Assembly (NCBI GenBank): GCA_905233765.1
Contig: CAJOCU010000021.1
Location: 1 to 38,366 of the forward strand
From: an uncultured Bacteroidaceae bacterium
Lineage (GTDB): Bacteria > Bacteroidota > Bacteroidia > Bacteroidales > Bacteroidaceae
Direction: 5' to 3'
Length of the DNA stretch: 38,366 bases
The position numbers and the translations under genes are program-made. Under the pieces are notes generated by a model, which was not told the origin of the DNA, ran no database searches, and saw only the letters and a program-made list of their open reading frames with translations. Position 1 is the first letter of the stretch. Each line of letters begins with the position of its first letter. Below are positions 14,608 through 23,181 of the stretch, in pieces.

Positions 14608-15524
14608 AGTTCCAGATGGTACTTGTTCATGAGTTCACTCAGCTGCTGCTGCGTCTGCTCGCGGAAGCGGAGGTAGGCGGGAGACTGAGGGTCGTCGGGC
14701 CGATGGGCCAGCGCCTTGCGGATGGGCTCGTAGTCGTAGAGATAGCGACGCGTCTCGGCATCGAGGTAGTGCTCGGCAAAGCGCTCCCAGATATAGTCGA
14801 TGGCCTGCTGCGAGGGGTGCAGCATCTCGGGACCGTAGAAGCGGTAGTCGCGCAGCTCGTCGAGCTGGATCTCGTAGGCGGGGAAGTAGCAGATCTGCTC
14901 GGGGTATTTCTGCTGCAGCTCCTGGACGGCCAAGAGCAGCGTGGCCTTGGCCAGCTGGTTCGCGTGCATCCCATACTTGGCGTAGCGGTAAGGCGACACA
15001 GTAAATATGATTCGTGTGCGCGGGAAGAGCTGGCAGACGGTCTCCAGCGTGGCCACGCACTGCGCAAGGGTCATGTCCTTCTCGCGGAACTCGGCCTTGG
15101 GCTGCTTGTGGCAGTTGCCCACGATGAGCTTGGAGTCGGTGCGCTCATAGTAGCGATTCGTGCCCAGCGTGATGACGAGCACGTCGGGGCTCCAGCTGAA
15201 CAGCTTCCCGCGAGCCGAGAGGAATGCCGACTTGCAGGCTTCGAGCGACGAAGCGCTGAACTGGCTGTCGAGCAACCAGCAGTGCCACCGATGGTCGCTG
15301 TCCTCGAAATAGAGCTGGCGACAGGTGGGGTCCTGCGTGAGGACCTGCAGGATGCTCTGCGGGTTAAAGAGCACGCCAAAGGGGTTGACCAAAGCGGCAA
15401 GACCGCTCTGACGCATTCTCGTACCGATGTATTCTGCAAAACACGAACCGATGAATGCCATGCGGTTTCGGATGCCAAAAGGCTGCGCGAGAGGGGGAAT
15501 CTCGACGGGAGTTATCAGTTTCAT
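14604..15524 (-). CDS. GSCFA-domain protein
   Basis: 306 residues from ATG 15524 (MKLITPVEIPPLAQPFGIRN). The GSCFA signature is FIGSCFAEYIGTRM, followed by NPFGVLFNPQSI. Further SGNH-hydrolase-like blocks are VLVITLGTNRYYE and the late DYRFYGPEMLHPSQQAIDYI with a DxxH-type ending. The family is thought to be esterase-like (SGNH superfamily). It commonly sits upstream of murF-alr in Bacteroidetes, which hints at a cell-envelope role, but no substrate is established here. A longer start at 15569 would read through the promoter, so I prefer 15524. The -7 box ends only 5 bp before this ATG, so the mRNA may be leaderless. Confidence 0.85.
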   Translation of the reverse strand: MKLITPVEIPPLAQPFGIRNRMAFIGSCFAEYIGTRMRQSGLAALVNPFGVLFNPQSILQVLTQDPTCRQLYFEDSDHRWHCWLLDSQFSASSLEACKSAFLSARGKLFSWSPDVLVITLGTNRYYERTDSKLIVGNCHKQPKAEFREKDMTLAQCVATLETVCQLFPRTRIIFTVSPYRYAKYGMHANQLAKATLLLAVQELQQKYPEQICYFPAYEIQLDELRDYRFYGPEMLHPSQQAIDYIWERFAEHYLDAETRRYLYDYEPIRKALAHRPDDPQSPAYLRFREQTQQQLSELMNKYHLEL

Positions 15525-15529
15525 AGCTG

Positions 15530-15537
15530 CAAAGGTA
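15530..15537 (-). promoter_or_regulatory. -7 box TACCTTTG for GSCFA-murF-alr
   Basis: CAAAGGTA on the plus strand. It is 5 bp from the chosen ATG (15524), implying little or no 5' leader. Confidence 0.65.
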
Positions 15538-15579
15538 CATTTAATTTGCGATTTGCGTGCGGAAATCATAAATTAAATG

Positions 15580-15587
15580 TATCTTTG
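15580..15587 (+). promoter_or_regulatory. -7 box TATCTTTG for dxs operon
   Basis: TATCTTTG lies 17 bp before ATG 15605. The nearest TTTG is at 15552-15555, 24 bp upstream, longer than the usual spacing. It is divergent from the GSCFA promoter within ~50 bp. Confidence 0.6.
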
Positions 15588-15604
15588 CACCGAAATTATT
15601 TCCT

Positions 15605-17509
15605 ATGTCAGAAACAAGCACCCTTTCATCCGACCTTTTGCAGCGCATCCAACAGCCTGCATACCTGCGCCAGCTGCCTCTGGAACAGCTGCCCGAGGTG
15701 TGCCAGGCACTGCGCCAGGAGATCATCAAGGAGCTGGCCGGAAACCCCGGCCATTTCGCATCGAGCCTTGGTGTGGTCGAACTGACGGTGGCGCTGCACT
15801 ACGTCTATCAGACGCCCTACGACCGTCTGGTGTGGGACGTCGGGCATCAGGCCTACGCGCATAAGCTGCTGACGGGGCGTCTGGAGGCTTTCGCCACCAA
15901 TCGCCGTTTCCACGGCCTGCGCCCCTTCCCGTCGCCGGCGGAGAGCGAGTACGACAGCTTCACCTGTGGCCACGCCTCCAACAGCATCAGCGCAGCACTC
16001 GGCATGGCCCTCGCCGCGAAGGCCAAGGGCGAGAACGACCGCCACGTCGTGGCCATCATCGGCGACGGAGCCATGAGCGGAGGACTCGCCTTTGAAGGAC
16101 TGAACAACGCGGCCAACACGCCCAACGACGTGCTCATCATCCTGAACGACAACAACATGTCCATCGACCACAGCGTGGGCGGGATGAACAACCTGCTGCA
16201 CCACCTGCAGCTCAACCCCACCTACAACCGCATCCGCTACAAAGCCTCGCGGAAACTGCTGTCGTGGGGATTCCTCAACGAGGAGCGCAAGAAGAGCATC
16301 CTGCGCTTCAACAACTCACTGAAGAGCCTGCTCACACGCCAGCAGAACATGTTCGAGGGTATGGACATACGCTACTTCGGGCCCACCGACGGCCACGATG
16401 TCATCGAACTGGTCAGGACGCTCCGCGTGATCAAGGACATGCAAGGCCCCAAGCTCCTGCACATCCACACCATCAAGGGCAAGGGCTTCGAACCGGCGGA
16501 ACACGGAGGAGCCGTCTGGCACGCACCCGGGAAGTTCGACCCACTGACGGGCGAACTCATCAAGACCGACGAGGCAGGGCTGCCGCCCAAGTTCCAGAAC
16601 GTTTTCGGCCACACCCTATTGGAACTCGCGAGAAAGAACGACCGCATCGTGGGCGTCACGCCTGCCATGCCGACGGGCTGCTCCATGAACATCATGATGG
16701 AGGCGATGCCCGACCGCGCCTATGACGTAGGCATCGCCGAAGGCCACGCCGTGACGTTCTCCGGCGGGATGGCCAAGGACGGCCTCATCCCCTTCTGCAA
16801 CATCTACAGTTCGTTTGCCCAGCGCGCCTACGACAACCTCATCCACGACGTCTGCATCGCACGCCTGAACGTGGTCCTGTGTCTGGACCGCGCCGGCCTC
16901 GTGGGCGAGGACGGCCCCACGCACCACGGTGCCTTCGACCTGGCCTTCCTGCGCCCCATACCCAACCTGACCATCGCCTCGCCCATGGACGAGCACGAAC
17001 TGCGCCACCTGATGTACACGGCACAGCTGGCTGACAAGGGCCCCTTCGCGATTCGCTATCCGCGCGGACGCGGTTCCCAGCCCGATTGGGAGTGTGAGAT
17101 GCACGAGGTGAAGGTGGGCAAGGGACGAAAGCTGAAAGACGGGCGCGACATAGCCCTGCTGACCATAGGGCCGCTGGGCGTAACAGCGCAACAAGCCATC
17201 CGCGAGGCCGAGAGCGAGCACCCCGGACTCTCCGTAGCACACTACGATATGCGATTCCTCAAACCGCTGGACGAGAGCCTGCTCACCGAGGTCGCCGCAC
17301 GGTTCAAACGCATCGTGACACTGGAGGATGGTGTGAGAACGGGCGGACTGGGCTCCGCCGTGCTGGAATGGCTGTCGGACCACGGATGCAGCACGCCCGT
17401 CGTGCGGCTGGGCCTCCCCGACGAATTTGTGGAACACGGTTCACTGAAAGAACTTCACGCTCTCTGCGGCATCGACGTCGCAGGAATCAAATACCAATTG
17501 ACACCTTAA
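15605..17509 (+). CDS. dxs: 1-deoxy-D-xylulose-5-phosphate synthase
   Basis: 634 residues, the normal length. It condenses pyruvate and glyceraldehyde-3-phosphate to DXP, the first step of the MEP isoprenoid pathway and a precursor for thiamine and pyridoxal. Seen: [35 protein letters not shown], the thiamine-diphosphate motif [18 protein letters not shown] (~152-170), [20 protein letters not shown], the transketolase pyrimidine domain with [20 protein letters not shown], and the C-terminal transketolase domain with [16 protein letters not shown]. It is the first gene of a likely dxs-trkA-TonB receptor unit, with trkA starting 21 bp downstream. Confidence 0.96.
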   Translation: MSETSTLSSDLLQRIQQPAYLRQLPLEQLPEVCQALRQEIIKELAGNPGHFASSLGVVELTVALHYVYQTPYDRLVWDVGHQAYAHKLLTGRLEAFATNRRFHGLRPFPSPAESEYDSFTCGHASNSISAALGMALAAKAKGENDRHVVAIIGDGAMSGGLAFEGLNNAANTPNDVLIILNDNNMSIDHSVGGMNNLLHHLQLNPTYNRIRYKASRKLLSWGFLNEERKKSILRFNNSLKSLLTRQQNMFEGMDIRYFGPTDGHDVIELVRTLRVIKDMQGPKLLHIHTIKGKGFEPAEHGGAVWHAPGKFDPLTGELIKTDEAGLPPKFQNVFGHTLLELARKNDRIVGVTPAMPTGCSMNIMMEAMPDRAYDVGIAEGHAVTFSGGMAKDGLIPFCNIYSSFAQRAYDNLIHDVCIARLNVVLCLDRAGLVGEDGPTHHGAFDLAFLRPIPNLTIASPMDEHELRHLMYTAQLADKGPFAIRYPRGRGSQPDWECEMHEVKVGKGRKLKDGRDIALLTIGPLGVTAQQAIREAESEHPGLSVAHYDMRFLKPLDESLLTEVAARFKRIVTLEDGVRTGGLGSAVLEWLSDHGCSTPVVRLGLPDEFVEHGSLKELHALCGIDVAGIKYQLTP

Positions 17510-17530
17510 CAGATTAATTGTCATTCACAG

Positions 17531-18910
17531 ATGAAAATCATTATTGCAGGCACAGGAGCCGTAGGCAGCCACCTGGCATCGCTGCTCACCAAAGAGAACC
17601 ACGACATCGTGCTGCTGGACCCCGATGCCAACAAACTGGGCGTGGTCAGCGACGGACTGGATCTGATGACCCTGAACGTCTCGCCCATTAGCATCAATGG
17701 TTTGAAAGAAGCCGGAACGCCGCAGGCCGACCTCTTCATCGCCGTGACACCCTCAGAGACGATGAACCTCACCTGTTGCATGCTGGCCAACAGCCTGGGA
17801 GCCAAGAAGACGGTCGCCCGAATCGACAATGCCGAATACCTGGAACCTGCCAACCGCGATTTCTTCGCCTCCATCGGCATCGACTCGCTGATTTATCCCG
17901 AGGTGCTGGCTGCCAAGGAGATTGTGGCCGGCGTACAACGCTCGTGGGCACGACAGTGGTGGGAGGTGCACGGCGGAGCACTCGTCATTCTGGGTATCAA
18001 GCTGCGCGAGGAAGCGGCAGCACTCTTCAACCAGCCACTGAAGGACCTCTGCAAACCCGACTCACCCTACCACATCGTAGCCATCAAGCGCGACGAGGAG
18101 ACCATCATACCTGGCGGTTTCGACGAGCTGAAGCAGAACGATATCGCCTACTTCATGACCACCAAGAAATTCGTGCCCAGCATACGGCAACTGGTGGGCA
18201 AGGACAGCTATCCCGACGTGAAGAAGGTGATGATGATGGGCGGCGGACGCATCGCCGTGCAGACGTGCCACCTGTTGCCCGACTTCATCGACGTGAAACT
18301 CATCGAACAAGACCCCGAACGGTGCCAGAAGCTCACGGAACTGCTGGACAACGACAACGTGATGGTGTTCAACGGCGACGGTCGCGACACCCGACTGCTG
18401 CTGGAGGAAGGCATCAGACAGACACAAGCTTTCTGCGCCCTCACGGCAGAGACGGAGACCAACATCCTGGCGTGTCTGGCGGCCAAGCGAATGGGCGTTC
18501 GCAAGACGGTGGCACTGGTCGAGAACTCGGAGTACATCACCATGGCCGAGAAACTGGACATCGGGACCATCATCAACAAGAAGGCCATTGCCGCCAGCCA
18601 CATCTACCAGATGATGCTGGCTGCCGACGTCACCAGCGTGAAGAGCCTCACCATCGCCGATGCCGACGTGGCTGAGTTCGTGGTCAGCGAAGGAGCACTC
18701 GTCACACGCCAGCCCGTGATGAAGCTGGGACTGCCCAAGGGTATCACCATTGGCGGTATCGTGAGGGGCAGCGAGGGATTCCTCGTCAACGGCAGCACGC
18801 AAATCCTGCCTGGCGACCGCGTCGTGGTATTCTCGCGCACATCACTCTTCAACCAGCTCGACCGTTACTTCAAGAAACCCGAGGGAGGACTTTTCTCCAT
18901 ATTCCATTAA
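17531..18910 (+). CDS. trkA: Trk system potassium uptake regulatory subunit TrkA
   Basis: 459 residues with two tandem RCK units. RCK-N 1 starts MKIIIAGTGAVGSHLASLLT (GxGxxG NAD-binding loop). RCK-N 2 starts near residue 234 with VMMMGGGRIAVQTCHLL. Each is followed by an RCK-C (TrkA-C) ligand domain (LVILGIKLREEAAALFNQPL and LVTRQPVMKLGLPKGITIGG). TrkA is the cytoplasmic NAD(H)/ATP-sensing gate of the TrkH/TrkG K+ channel. The membrane subunit TrkH, usually next to trkA in relatives as I recall, is not in this window; a TonB receptor follows after 6 bp instead. Confidence 0.93.
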   Translation: MKIIIAGTGAVGSHLASLLTKENHDIVLLDPDANKLGVVSDGLDLMTLNVSPISINGLKEAGTPQADLFIAVTPSETMNLTCCMLANSLGAKKTVARIDNAEYLEPANRDFFASIGIDSLIYPEVLAAKEIVAGVQRSWARQWWEVHGGALVILGIKLREEAAALFNQPLKDLCKPDSPYHIVAIKRDEETIIPGGFDELKQNDIAYFMTTKKFVPSIRQLVGKDSYPDVKKVMMMGGGRIAVQTCHLLPDFIDVKLIEQDPERCQKLTELLDNDNVMVFNGDGRDTRLLLEEGIRQTQAFCALTAETETNILACLAAKRMGVRKTVALVENSEYITMAEKLDIGTIINKKAIAASHIYQMMLAADVTSVKSLTIADADVAEFVVSEGALVTRQPVMKLGLPKGITIGGIVRGSEGFLVNGSTQILPGDRVVVFSRTSLFNQLDRYFKKPEGGLFSIFH

Positions 18911-18916
18911 TCCTTC

Positions 18917-21085
18917 ATGCAACACAAATCATGCTCAGGAGCAAGAGGCCAGGCCGTCTTCCGTAGGTTCTGCCGGAAGGGTTACGCCATCTTCGCCAGC
19001 CTGCACCGCGAAGTGCTCATCGGTGTGCTCACGGTGGGGATGCTCGCCAGCGTGAACATCCCCAAGGTGCAAGCCATCTCCATCAGCTCGCAACCCGAAG
19101 CCGACGAAGAAACCGACGAGAAGGAACTGGCCGAGGTGTCGGTTTCGGGGACGATGGCGCCGCTGACAGCGCTGCAGAGCGCCCGCATCGTCACCGTCAT
19201 CACCCGACAACAAATTGAATCCGCGGCGGCGCACACCGTCAACGACCTTCTGAAAACAGCCGTCGGCGTCGATGTCCGACAACGCGGCGGCTTTGGTATT
19301 CAAACGGACATCAGCGTTGATGGCGGCACGTTCGACCAAATCACGATTCTGCTGAACGGCGTCAACATCAGCTCCCCACACACCGGCCATCTTGCCGCCG
19401 ACTTCCCCGTCAACCTCTCCGATATCGAGCGCATCGAAATCCTCGAAGGCGCCGCCTCGCGCGTCTATGGTGCTTCCGCTTTCGGCGGGGCAATCAATAT
19501 TGTGACGAAAGGAAGACCGGACTTTCCCCCCCACCCCATAAGGGAGGGAGCGGTCACCGATGCCAATCGTCCTCACTTCACTTGTGATGCTGGCGTACAA
19601 GGTGGCAGCTATATGACCTTCGGCGGTGATGCTCGCGTCGCTCTAACAAGGCGCCAGCCTCTCCCCTCCCCGACGGGAGGGGTTGGGGGTAGGTCTGTAG
19701 GCTCTTCTCTCTCCCTCGCCTACCTCCGCTCCGACGGCGCCACCACCAACTCCGACTTCCAGCGGGGCAATGCCTACTTCCGCGGCTACTATGACGCGGC
19801 GGACTTCAGCGTGGACGTGCAGGCGGGCTACAGCCAGAAAGCCTACGGGGCCAACACCTTCTACAGCGCCACCTACCCCGACCAGTTTGAGCGAAACCGG
19901 CGCCTCATCACCAGCGTGAGTGCCGAGACGAAAGGACGTGTGCGCATAAGGCCAGAAATCTACTGGAACCGCCTCTACGACAACTTCGAGCTCATCCGAG
20001 GCACTACAACGGGCGAGAACTTCCACCGCACCGACGTCCACGGCGCTCACATCACCGCCGACATGCGGTGGGTGGCAGGACGCACAGCCATCGGCGCCGA
20101 GGTGCGCGAAGAAGGCATCTACAGCACGTCATTGGGGCAACCACTCCACGAAACCACAAAGCATAAGGTGCCGGGCGAGGACCTCTTCTACACACGCCAC
20201 GACAGCCGCACGAACATGAGCTTCAACGTGGAGCACAACGTCCTGCTGCCCCATTTTACGGCCAGCATTGGCGTGCTGGGGAACTACAACACGCGCTTCG
20301 ATGACCGCCTGCGTTTCTACCCGGGCGTCGACCTGGCCTACACACCCGACAGCCGTTGGCGCCTCTTCGCATCCTACAACAAAGGCTTCCGACTGCCCAC
20401 CTTCACCGACCTCCACTATAAGAGTCCTACCCACGAGGGAAACCAAGGCATGAAGGCCGAAGAGAGCCACAGCGTACAGGTTGGCGTGAAGAACCTGTTT
20501 CAGGCTTCAAAGATAAAGGTTCAGAGCCAGCTCAAAGCCTTCTACCATCGCGGCACACACCTCATAGACTGGGTGATGTACACGCCCGACGATGTTTTCC
20601 ACAGCGCCAACTTCGACCTCGACAATATGGGCGTGCAGGCAAATGTAACCGTCGCTTCTGCACCAGCACTCCCCTCCCCCAACGGAAGGGGCCGGGGATG
20701 GGTCTTTAACCTCTCTTACGCCTTCATGCACCAGCACCGCCGCGACGATGTAGCCATCTACAAGTCGAACTACGCCATGGAGTACCTGCGCCATAAGCTG
20801 GTGGCGACGATGGACGTGCACATCATCTCGCACCTCTCGGCAGCGTGCTGTGTGCGATGGCAGGACCGCATGGGCAGCTACATTCTCTATGAGAACGCGG
20901 AATCCACAGGACAACTGGTCAATTATGCCCCCTACACGACCCTCGACCTGAAGCTGCGCTGGACAGCACGCCATTATGAGCTCTGGCTCGAAGGAACCAA
21001 CCTCACCAACCACACCTATTATGACTTGGGCAATATCCCACAGCCGGGCATCGTGGTAATGGGCGGTGTACGCGCCCGCTTCTGA
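18917..21085 (+). CDS. TonB-dependent outer-membrane receptor, BtuB-like
   Basis: 722 residues. The long N-terminus RKGYAIFASLHREVLIGVLT includes a hydrophobic export segment; this SRKGYA-F-SLHR phrase is, from memory, common on Prevotellaceae vitamin/B12-type receptors. The plug domain (~55-205) has LAEVSVSGTMAPLTALQSAR, ILLNGVNISSPHTGHLAADF and IERIEILEGAASRVYGASAF. The barrel follows and ends YDLGNIPQPGIVVMGGVRARF with the expected terminal Phe. The substrate is not certain. A cobalamin-like ligand would fit with the B12-dependent reductase at 32586, but no B12 riboswitch is seen. Odd: at least two C-rich/G-rich palindromic elements are inserted in frame (LPSPTGGVGGRS and LPSPNGRGRGW). Confidence 0.88.
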   Translation: MQHKSCSGARGQAVFRRFCRKGYAIFASLHREVLIGVLTVGMLASVNIPKVQAISISSQPEADEETDEKELAEVSVSGTMAPLTALQSARIVTVITRQQIESAAAHTVNDLLKTAVGVDVRQRGGFGIQTDISVDGGTFDQITILLNGVNISSPHTGHLAADFPVNLSDIERIEILEGAASRVYGASAFGGAINIVTKGRPDFPPHPIREGAVTDANRPHFTCDAGVQGGSYMTFGGDARVALTRRQPLPSPTGGVGGRSVGSSLSLAYLRSDGATTNSDFQRGNAYFRGYYDAADFSVDVQAGYSQKAYGANTFYSATYPDQFERNRRLITSVSAETKGRVRIRPEIYWNRLYDNFELIRGTTTGENFHRTDVHGAHITADMRWVAGRTAIGAEVREEGIYSTSLGQPLHETTKHKVPGEDLFYTRHDSRTNMSFNVEHNVLLPHFTASIGVLGNYNTRFDDRLRFYPGVDLAYTPDSRWRLFASYNKGFRLPTFTDLHYKSPTHEGNQGMKAEESHSVQVGVKNLFQASKIKVQSQLKAFYHRGTHLIDWVMYTPDDVFHSANFDLDNMGVQANVTVASAPALPSPNGRGRGWVFNLSYAFMHQHRRDDVAIYKSNYAMEYLRHKLVATMDVHIISHLSAACCVRWQDRMGSYILYENAESTGQLVNYAPYTTLDLKLRWTARHYELWLEGTNLTNHTYYDLGNIPQPGIVVMGGVRARF
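19524..19555. repeat. Possible degenerate C-rich/G-rich palindromic element
   Basis: A C-run (CCCCCCCACCCC), then ATAA, then GGGAGGGAGCGGTC, encoding DFPPHPIREGAV just after the plug domain. It resembles the two clearer elements in this gene but is too degenerate to be sure. Confidence 0.35.
19659..19696. repeat. In-frame palindromic element, copy 1
   Basis: Core CCCCTCCC (19663-19670), loop CGAC, GGGAGGGG (19675-19682), a perfect 8-bp stem, then TTGGGGGTAGGTCT. It encodes LPSPTGGVGGRS. It aligns along its full length with copy 2 at 20668-20705. Confidence 0.75.
20668..20705. repeat. In-frame palindromic element, copy 2
   Basis: CTCCCCTCCCCCAACGGAAG, then GGGCCGGGGATGGGTCT. Same orientation and same reading frame as copy 1, encoding LPSPNGRGRGW. 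It probably lies in an exposed barrel loop, where extra residues are tolerated. Confidence 0.75.
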
Positions 21086-21121
21086 AAAATCAGGCAAAGG
21101 TGCAAAAAAGAAGGCCGTTTA

Positions 21122-21153
21122 TTTGTCAAATAGCCTGAATTCCACTACCTTTG
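21122..21153 (+). promoter_or_regulatory. Promoter TTTG-N20-TACCTTTG for amidase
   Basis: TTTG at 21122-21125 and TACCTTTG at 21146-21153, with exactly 20 bp between. ATG 21162 follows 8 bp later, which decides the start and separates this gene from the TonB unit. Confidence 0.8.
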
Positions 21154-21161
21154 CACGCGAA

Positions 21162-21929
21162 ATGAGACTTTTTACAACATTATTCCTGTGCTTGTTCCTA
21201 TCGGTCCATGGACTGACAGCACAGACGCAAGGCCAGAAACCATTTACCCTCGTGCTCGACGCTGGACACGGCGGCAAGGACCCGGGCGCCCTCGGCAAAA
21301 GCGGTCGCGAGAAGAATATCAACTTGGCCGTGACACTCGCCGTAGGCAAGCTCATCGAGCAGAACCTGAAGGACATGAAGGTCGTCTATACACGTAAGAG
21401 CGACGTCTTCGTGGAACTCAACGAGCGGGCCGCTATCGCCAACCGCGCCAAAGCAGACCTCTTCGTGAGCATCCACACCAACGCCCTGCCCAAAGGTGCA
21501 CAGGGAAAAGGTTCGGAGACCTACACCCTCGGTATGCACCGCGCTGCAGACAACCTCGAAGTCGCTAAGCGCGAGAACGCCGCCATCATCCTGGAGAAGG
21601 ACTACGAAAACCGATACGAAGGCTTTGACCCCAAGAGCGCCGAGTCCTACATCATCTTTGAGTTCATGCAAGACACCTACATGGAGCAGAGCGTGAAACT
21701 GGCCACGCTCATCCAGCAGCAATTCCGCGCTGCCGGGCGCCCCGACAAAGGAGTGCATCAGGCAGGATTCCTGGTCTTGCGCGCCACCTCGATGCCCTCA
21801 TGTCTCATTGAACTGGGCTACATCACGACAGCCACCGAGGAAGCTTACCTCACAAGCGACCGCGGCGTGCAGCAACTGGCCAACAGCATCTACGAAGCAA
21901 TCAAAAAATATAAAGCAATCAAGCAATGA
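21162..21929 (+). CDS. N-acetylmuramoyl-L-alanine amidase (Amidase_3)
   Basis: 255 residues from ATG 21162, with signal peptide MRLFTTLFLCLFLSVHGLTA. It is a zinc amidase that cuts the bond between MurNAc and the peptide stem in peptidoglycan, usually during cell separation. Zinc ligands are visible as H36 (LVLDAGHGGKDPG), E50 (GREKNIN) and H105 (FVSIHTNA), and the catalytic Glu is E217 (CLIELGYI). A longer frame from 21066 overlaps the TonB gene and the promoter and is rejected. Its TGA overlaps the ATG of the MCE gene (ATGA), so amidase and lipid-transport protein are made together, both acting at the envelope. Confidence 0.92.
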   Translation: MRLFTTLFLCLFLSVHGLTAQTQGQKPFTLVLDAGHGGKDPGALGKSGREKNINLAVTLAVGKLIEQNLKDMKVVYTRKSDVFVELNERAAIANRAKADLFVSIHTNALPKGAQGKGSETYTLGMHRAADNLEVAKRENAAIILEKDYENRYEGFDPKSAESYIIFEFMQDTYMEQSVKLATLIQQQFRAAGRPDKGVHQAGFLVLRATSMPSCLIELGYITTATEEAYLTSDRGVQQLANSIYEAIKKYKAIKQ

Positions 21930-22831
21930 CTATCTCACGCGAAGCGAAAATTGGGTTCGCTGGCATCATCGCCCTCGTGCTCCTGTTCTTCACCATTAAG
22001 TTCCTGCAAGGAATCAGCCTCTTTAATGTGCAGGACACCTATTACATCAACTTCAGCAATGCCAAGGCGCTGGCCAAGTCTAGCCCTGTGTATGCCGACG
22101 GCTATAATGTGGGTATTGTCTCTGACATTCGCTACGACTACGACAACCCCGGCTCGGGCGTCATCGTACAGATTGCCGTCGAACACGGAATGCGAATCCC
22201 CAAAGGAACCAGCGCCGTGCTGGACGAAGCGATGCTTGGCGGTTGCACCCTCAACCTGATGATGGGCAATAACCCGCGTGAGCGCTATGCCGAGGGCGAC
22301 ACCATCCCATCGGCAGAGAACAACGGGCTTATGGCCAGCGCGGCGAAGCTGGTGCCGAAACTCGAGGCGGCCATCAACAAGGTGGATACACTGCTGACAA
22401 CCCTCAACACCGTCGTGAGCGACCCCAATATCCAGAAGATCCTGGAGAACGCTGAAACCCTCACTGCCAACCTCGACCGCAGTTCGCAGGACCTGAACAA
22501 GCTCCTGGAAAACGATATCCCGCAGATGGCTAAGACCTTCGACACTGCCGGGCAGAACGTAGTACAGCTCACCGACAAACTCAATCAGCTGGATCTGCAA
22601 GGGACAATGTCGAAGGTGGATGGCGCGCTCGCGGATGTCAACAAGATGACACAGCGCCTGAACACCCCCGACAACACCGTAGGGTTACTCCTGAACGACA
22701 CAGCCCTATACGGAAACCTCAATCGCACCGTCACGGGGGCTGCGAACCTTGTGGAAGACCTAAAGGCAAATCCCAAACGCTATGTCCACTTCTCCCTTTT
22801 TGGCAAAAAAGAGAAGAAAAAAGAACCATAA
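21926..22831 (+). CDS. MCE/MlaD family lipid-transport protein
   Basis: 301 residues. An N-terminal signal anchor (~8-26, IGFAGIIALVLLFFTIKFLQG) is followed by the MCE domain (~35-125): YYINFSNAKALAKSSPVYAD, GYNVGIVSDIRY, IPKGTSAVLDEAMLGGCTLN. A long helical C-terminus carries repeated heptads (NLDRSSQDLNKLLENDIPQM, KLNQLDLQGTMSKVDGALAD) and ends GKKEKKKEP. MCE proteins form hexamers that carry phospholipids between inner and outer membrane with an MlaE/MlaF transporter, which is not in this window. It is translationally coupled to the amidase. Confidence 0.88.
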   Translation: MTISREAKIGFAGIIALVLLFFTIKFLQGISLFNVQDTYYINFSNAKALAKSSPVYADGYNVGIVSDIRYDYDNPGSGVIVQIAVEHGMRIPKGTSAVLDEAMLGGCTLNLMMGNNPRERYAEGDTIPSAENNGLMASAAKLVPKLEAAINKVDTLLTTLNTVVSDPNIQKILENAETLTANLDRSSQDLNKLLENDIPQMAKTFDTAGQNVVQLTDKLNQLDLQGTMSKVDGALADVNKMTQRLNTPDNTVGLLLNDTALYGNLNRTVTGAANLVEDLKANPKRYVHFSLFGKKEKKKEP

Positions 22832-22961
22832 TACTTGGTCGTAAGGAGGAAGGCTAAAAACGCTCTAATAAGAAAATTTTCCGAATAAGAGGACGTTTTT
22901 GAATTGCTTTCACGAACAACCACTAATCTACTTGATTTAGGTCGAATTACACATATTCTAA

Positions 22962-23004
22962 CGGCTTGGCAAAATTCTTCACAAGAGATTGCCAAGCCGC
23001 TTTG
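22962..23004 (+). terminator. Hairpin terminator after the MCE gene
   Basis: CGGCTTGGCAA (22962-22972) and TTGCCAAGCCG (22989-22999) form an 11-bp perfect stem with a 16-base loop; a weak T stretch (CTTTG) follows. It lies 130 bp after the stop. The stretch 22832-22961 holds no gene I can see. Confidence 0.65.
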
Positions 23005-23037
23005 TATCAACGAAATATAAAATTACAATGTATTCAA

Positions 23038-23096
23038 AAGCATGTTCTCAAGCCCCTATTTGCAAGGGCATGAAAATGTGCTTTTTACGGCCCCAT
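23038..23096 (+). terminator. Second imperfect hairpin with T-run
   Basis: AAGCATGTTCTCAAGCCCCT (23038-23057) pairs at about 15 of 20 positions with the segment AAGGGCATGAAAATGTGCTT that follows a short loop, and CTTTTT comes right after. It may be a backup terminator upstream of dnaA. Confidence 0.45.
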
Positions 23097-23121
23097 TTTC
23101 GACTCTTTTTTATCAGGCTCA

Positions 23122-23153
23122 TTTGGCAAGTTTCAAAAAATGTCGTACCTTTG
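23122..23153 (+). promoter_or_regulatory. Promoter TTTG-N20-TACCTTTG for dnaA
   Basis: TTTG at 23122-23125 and TACCTTTG at 23146-23153, separated by 20 bp. ATG 23182 lies 28 bp downstream. Confidence 0.8.
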
Positions 23154-23181
23154 CAACGCAATTCGCGCCATACGGTGTTAG

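Noticed and set aside
22832..23181. oriC next to dnaA
   Set aside because: The gap is explained by two hairpins and a promoter; no cluster of TTATCCACA-like boxes or AT-rich unwinding repeats was seen.
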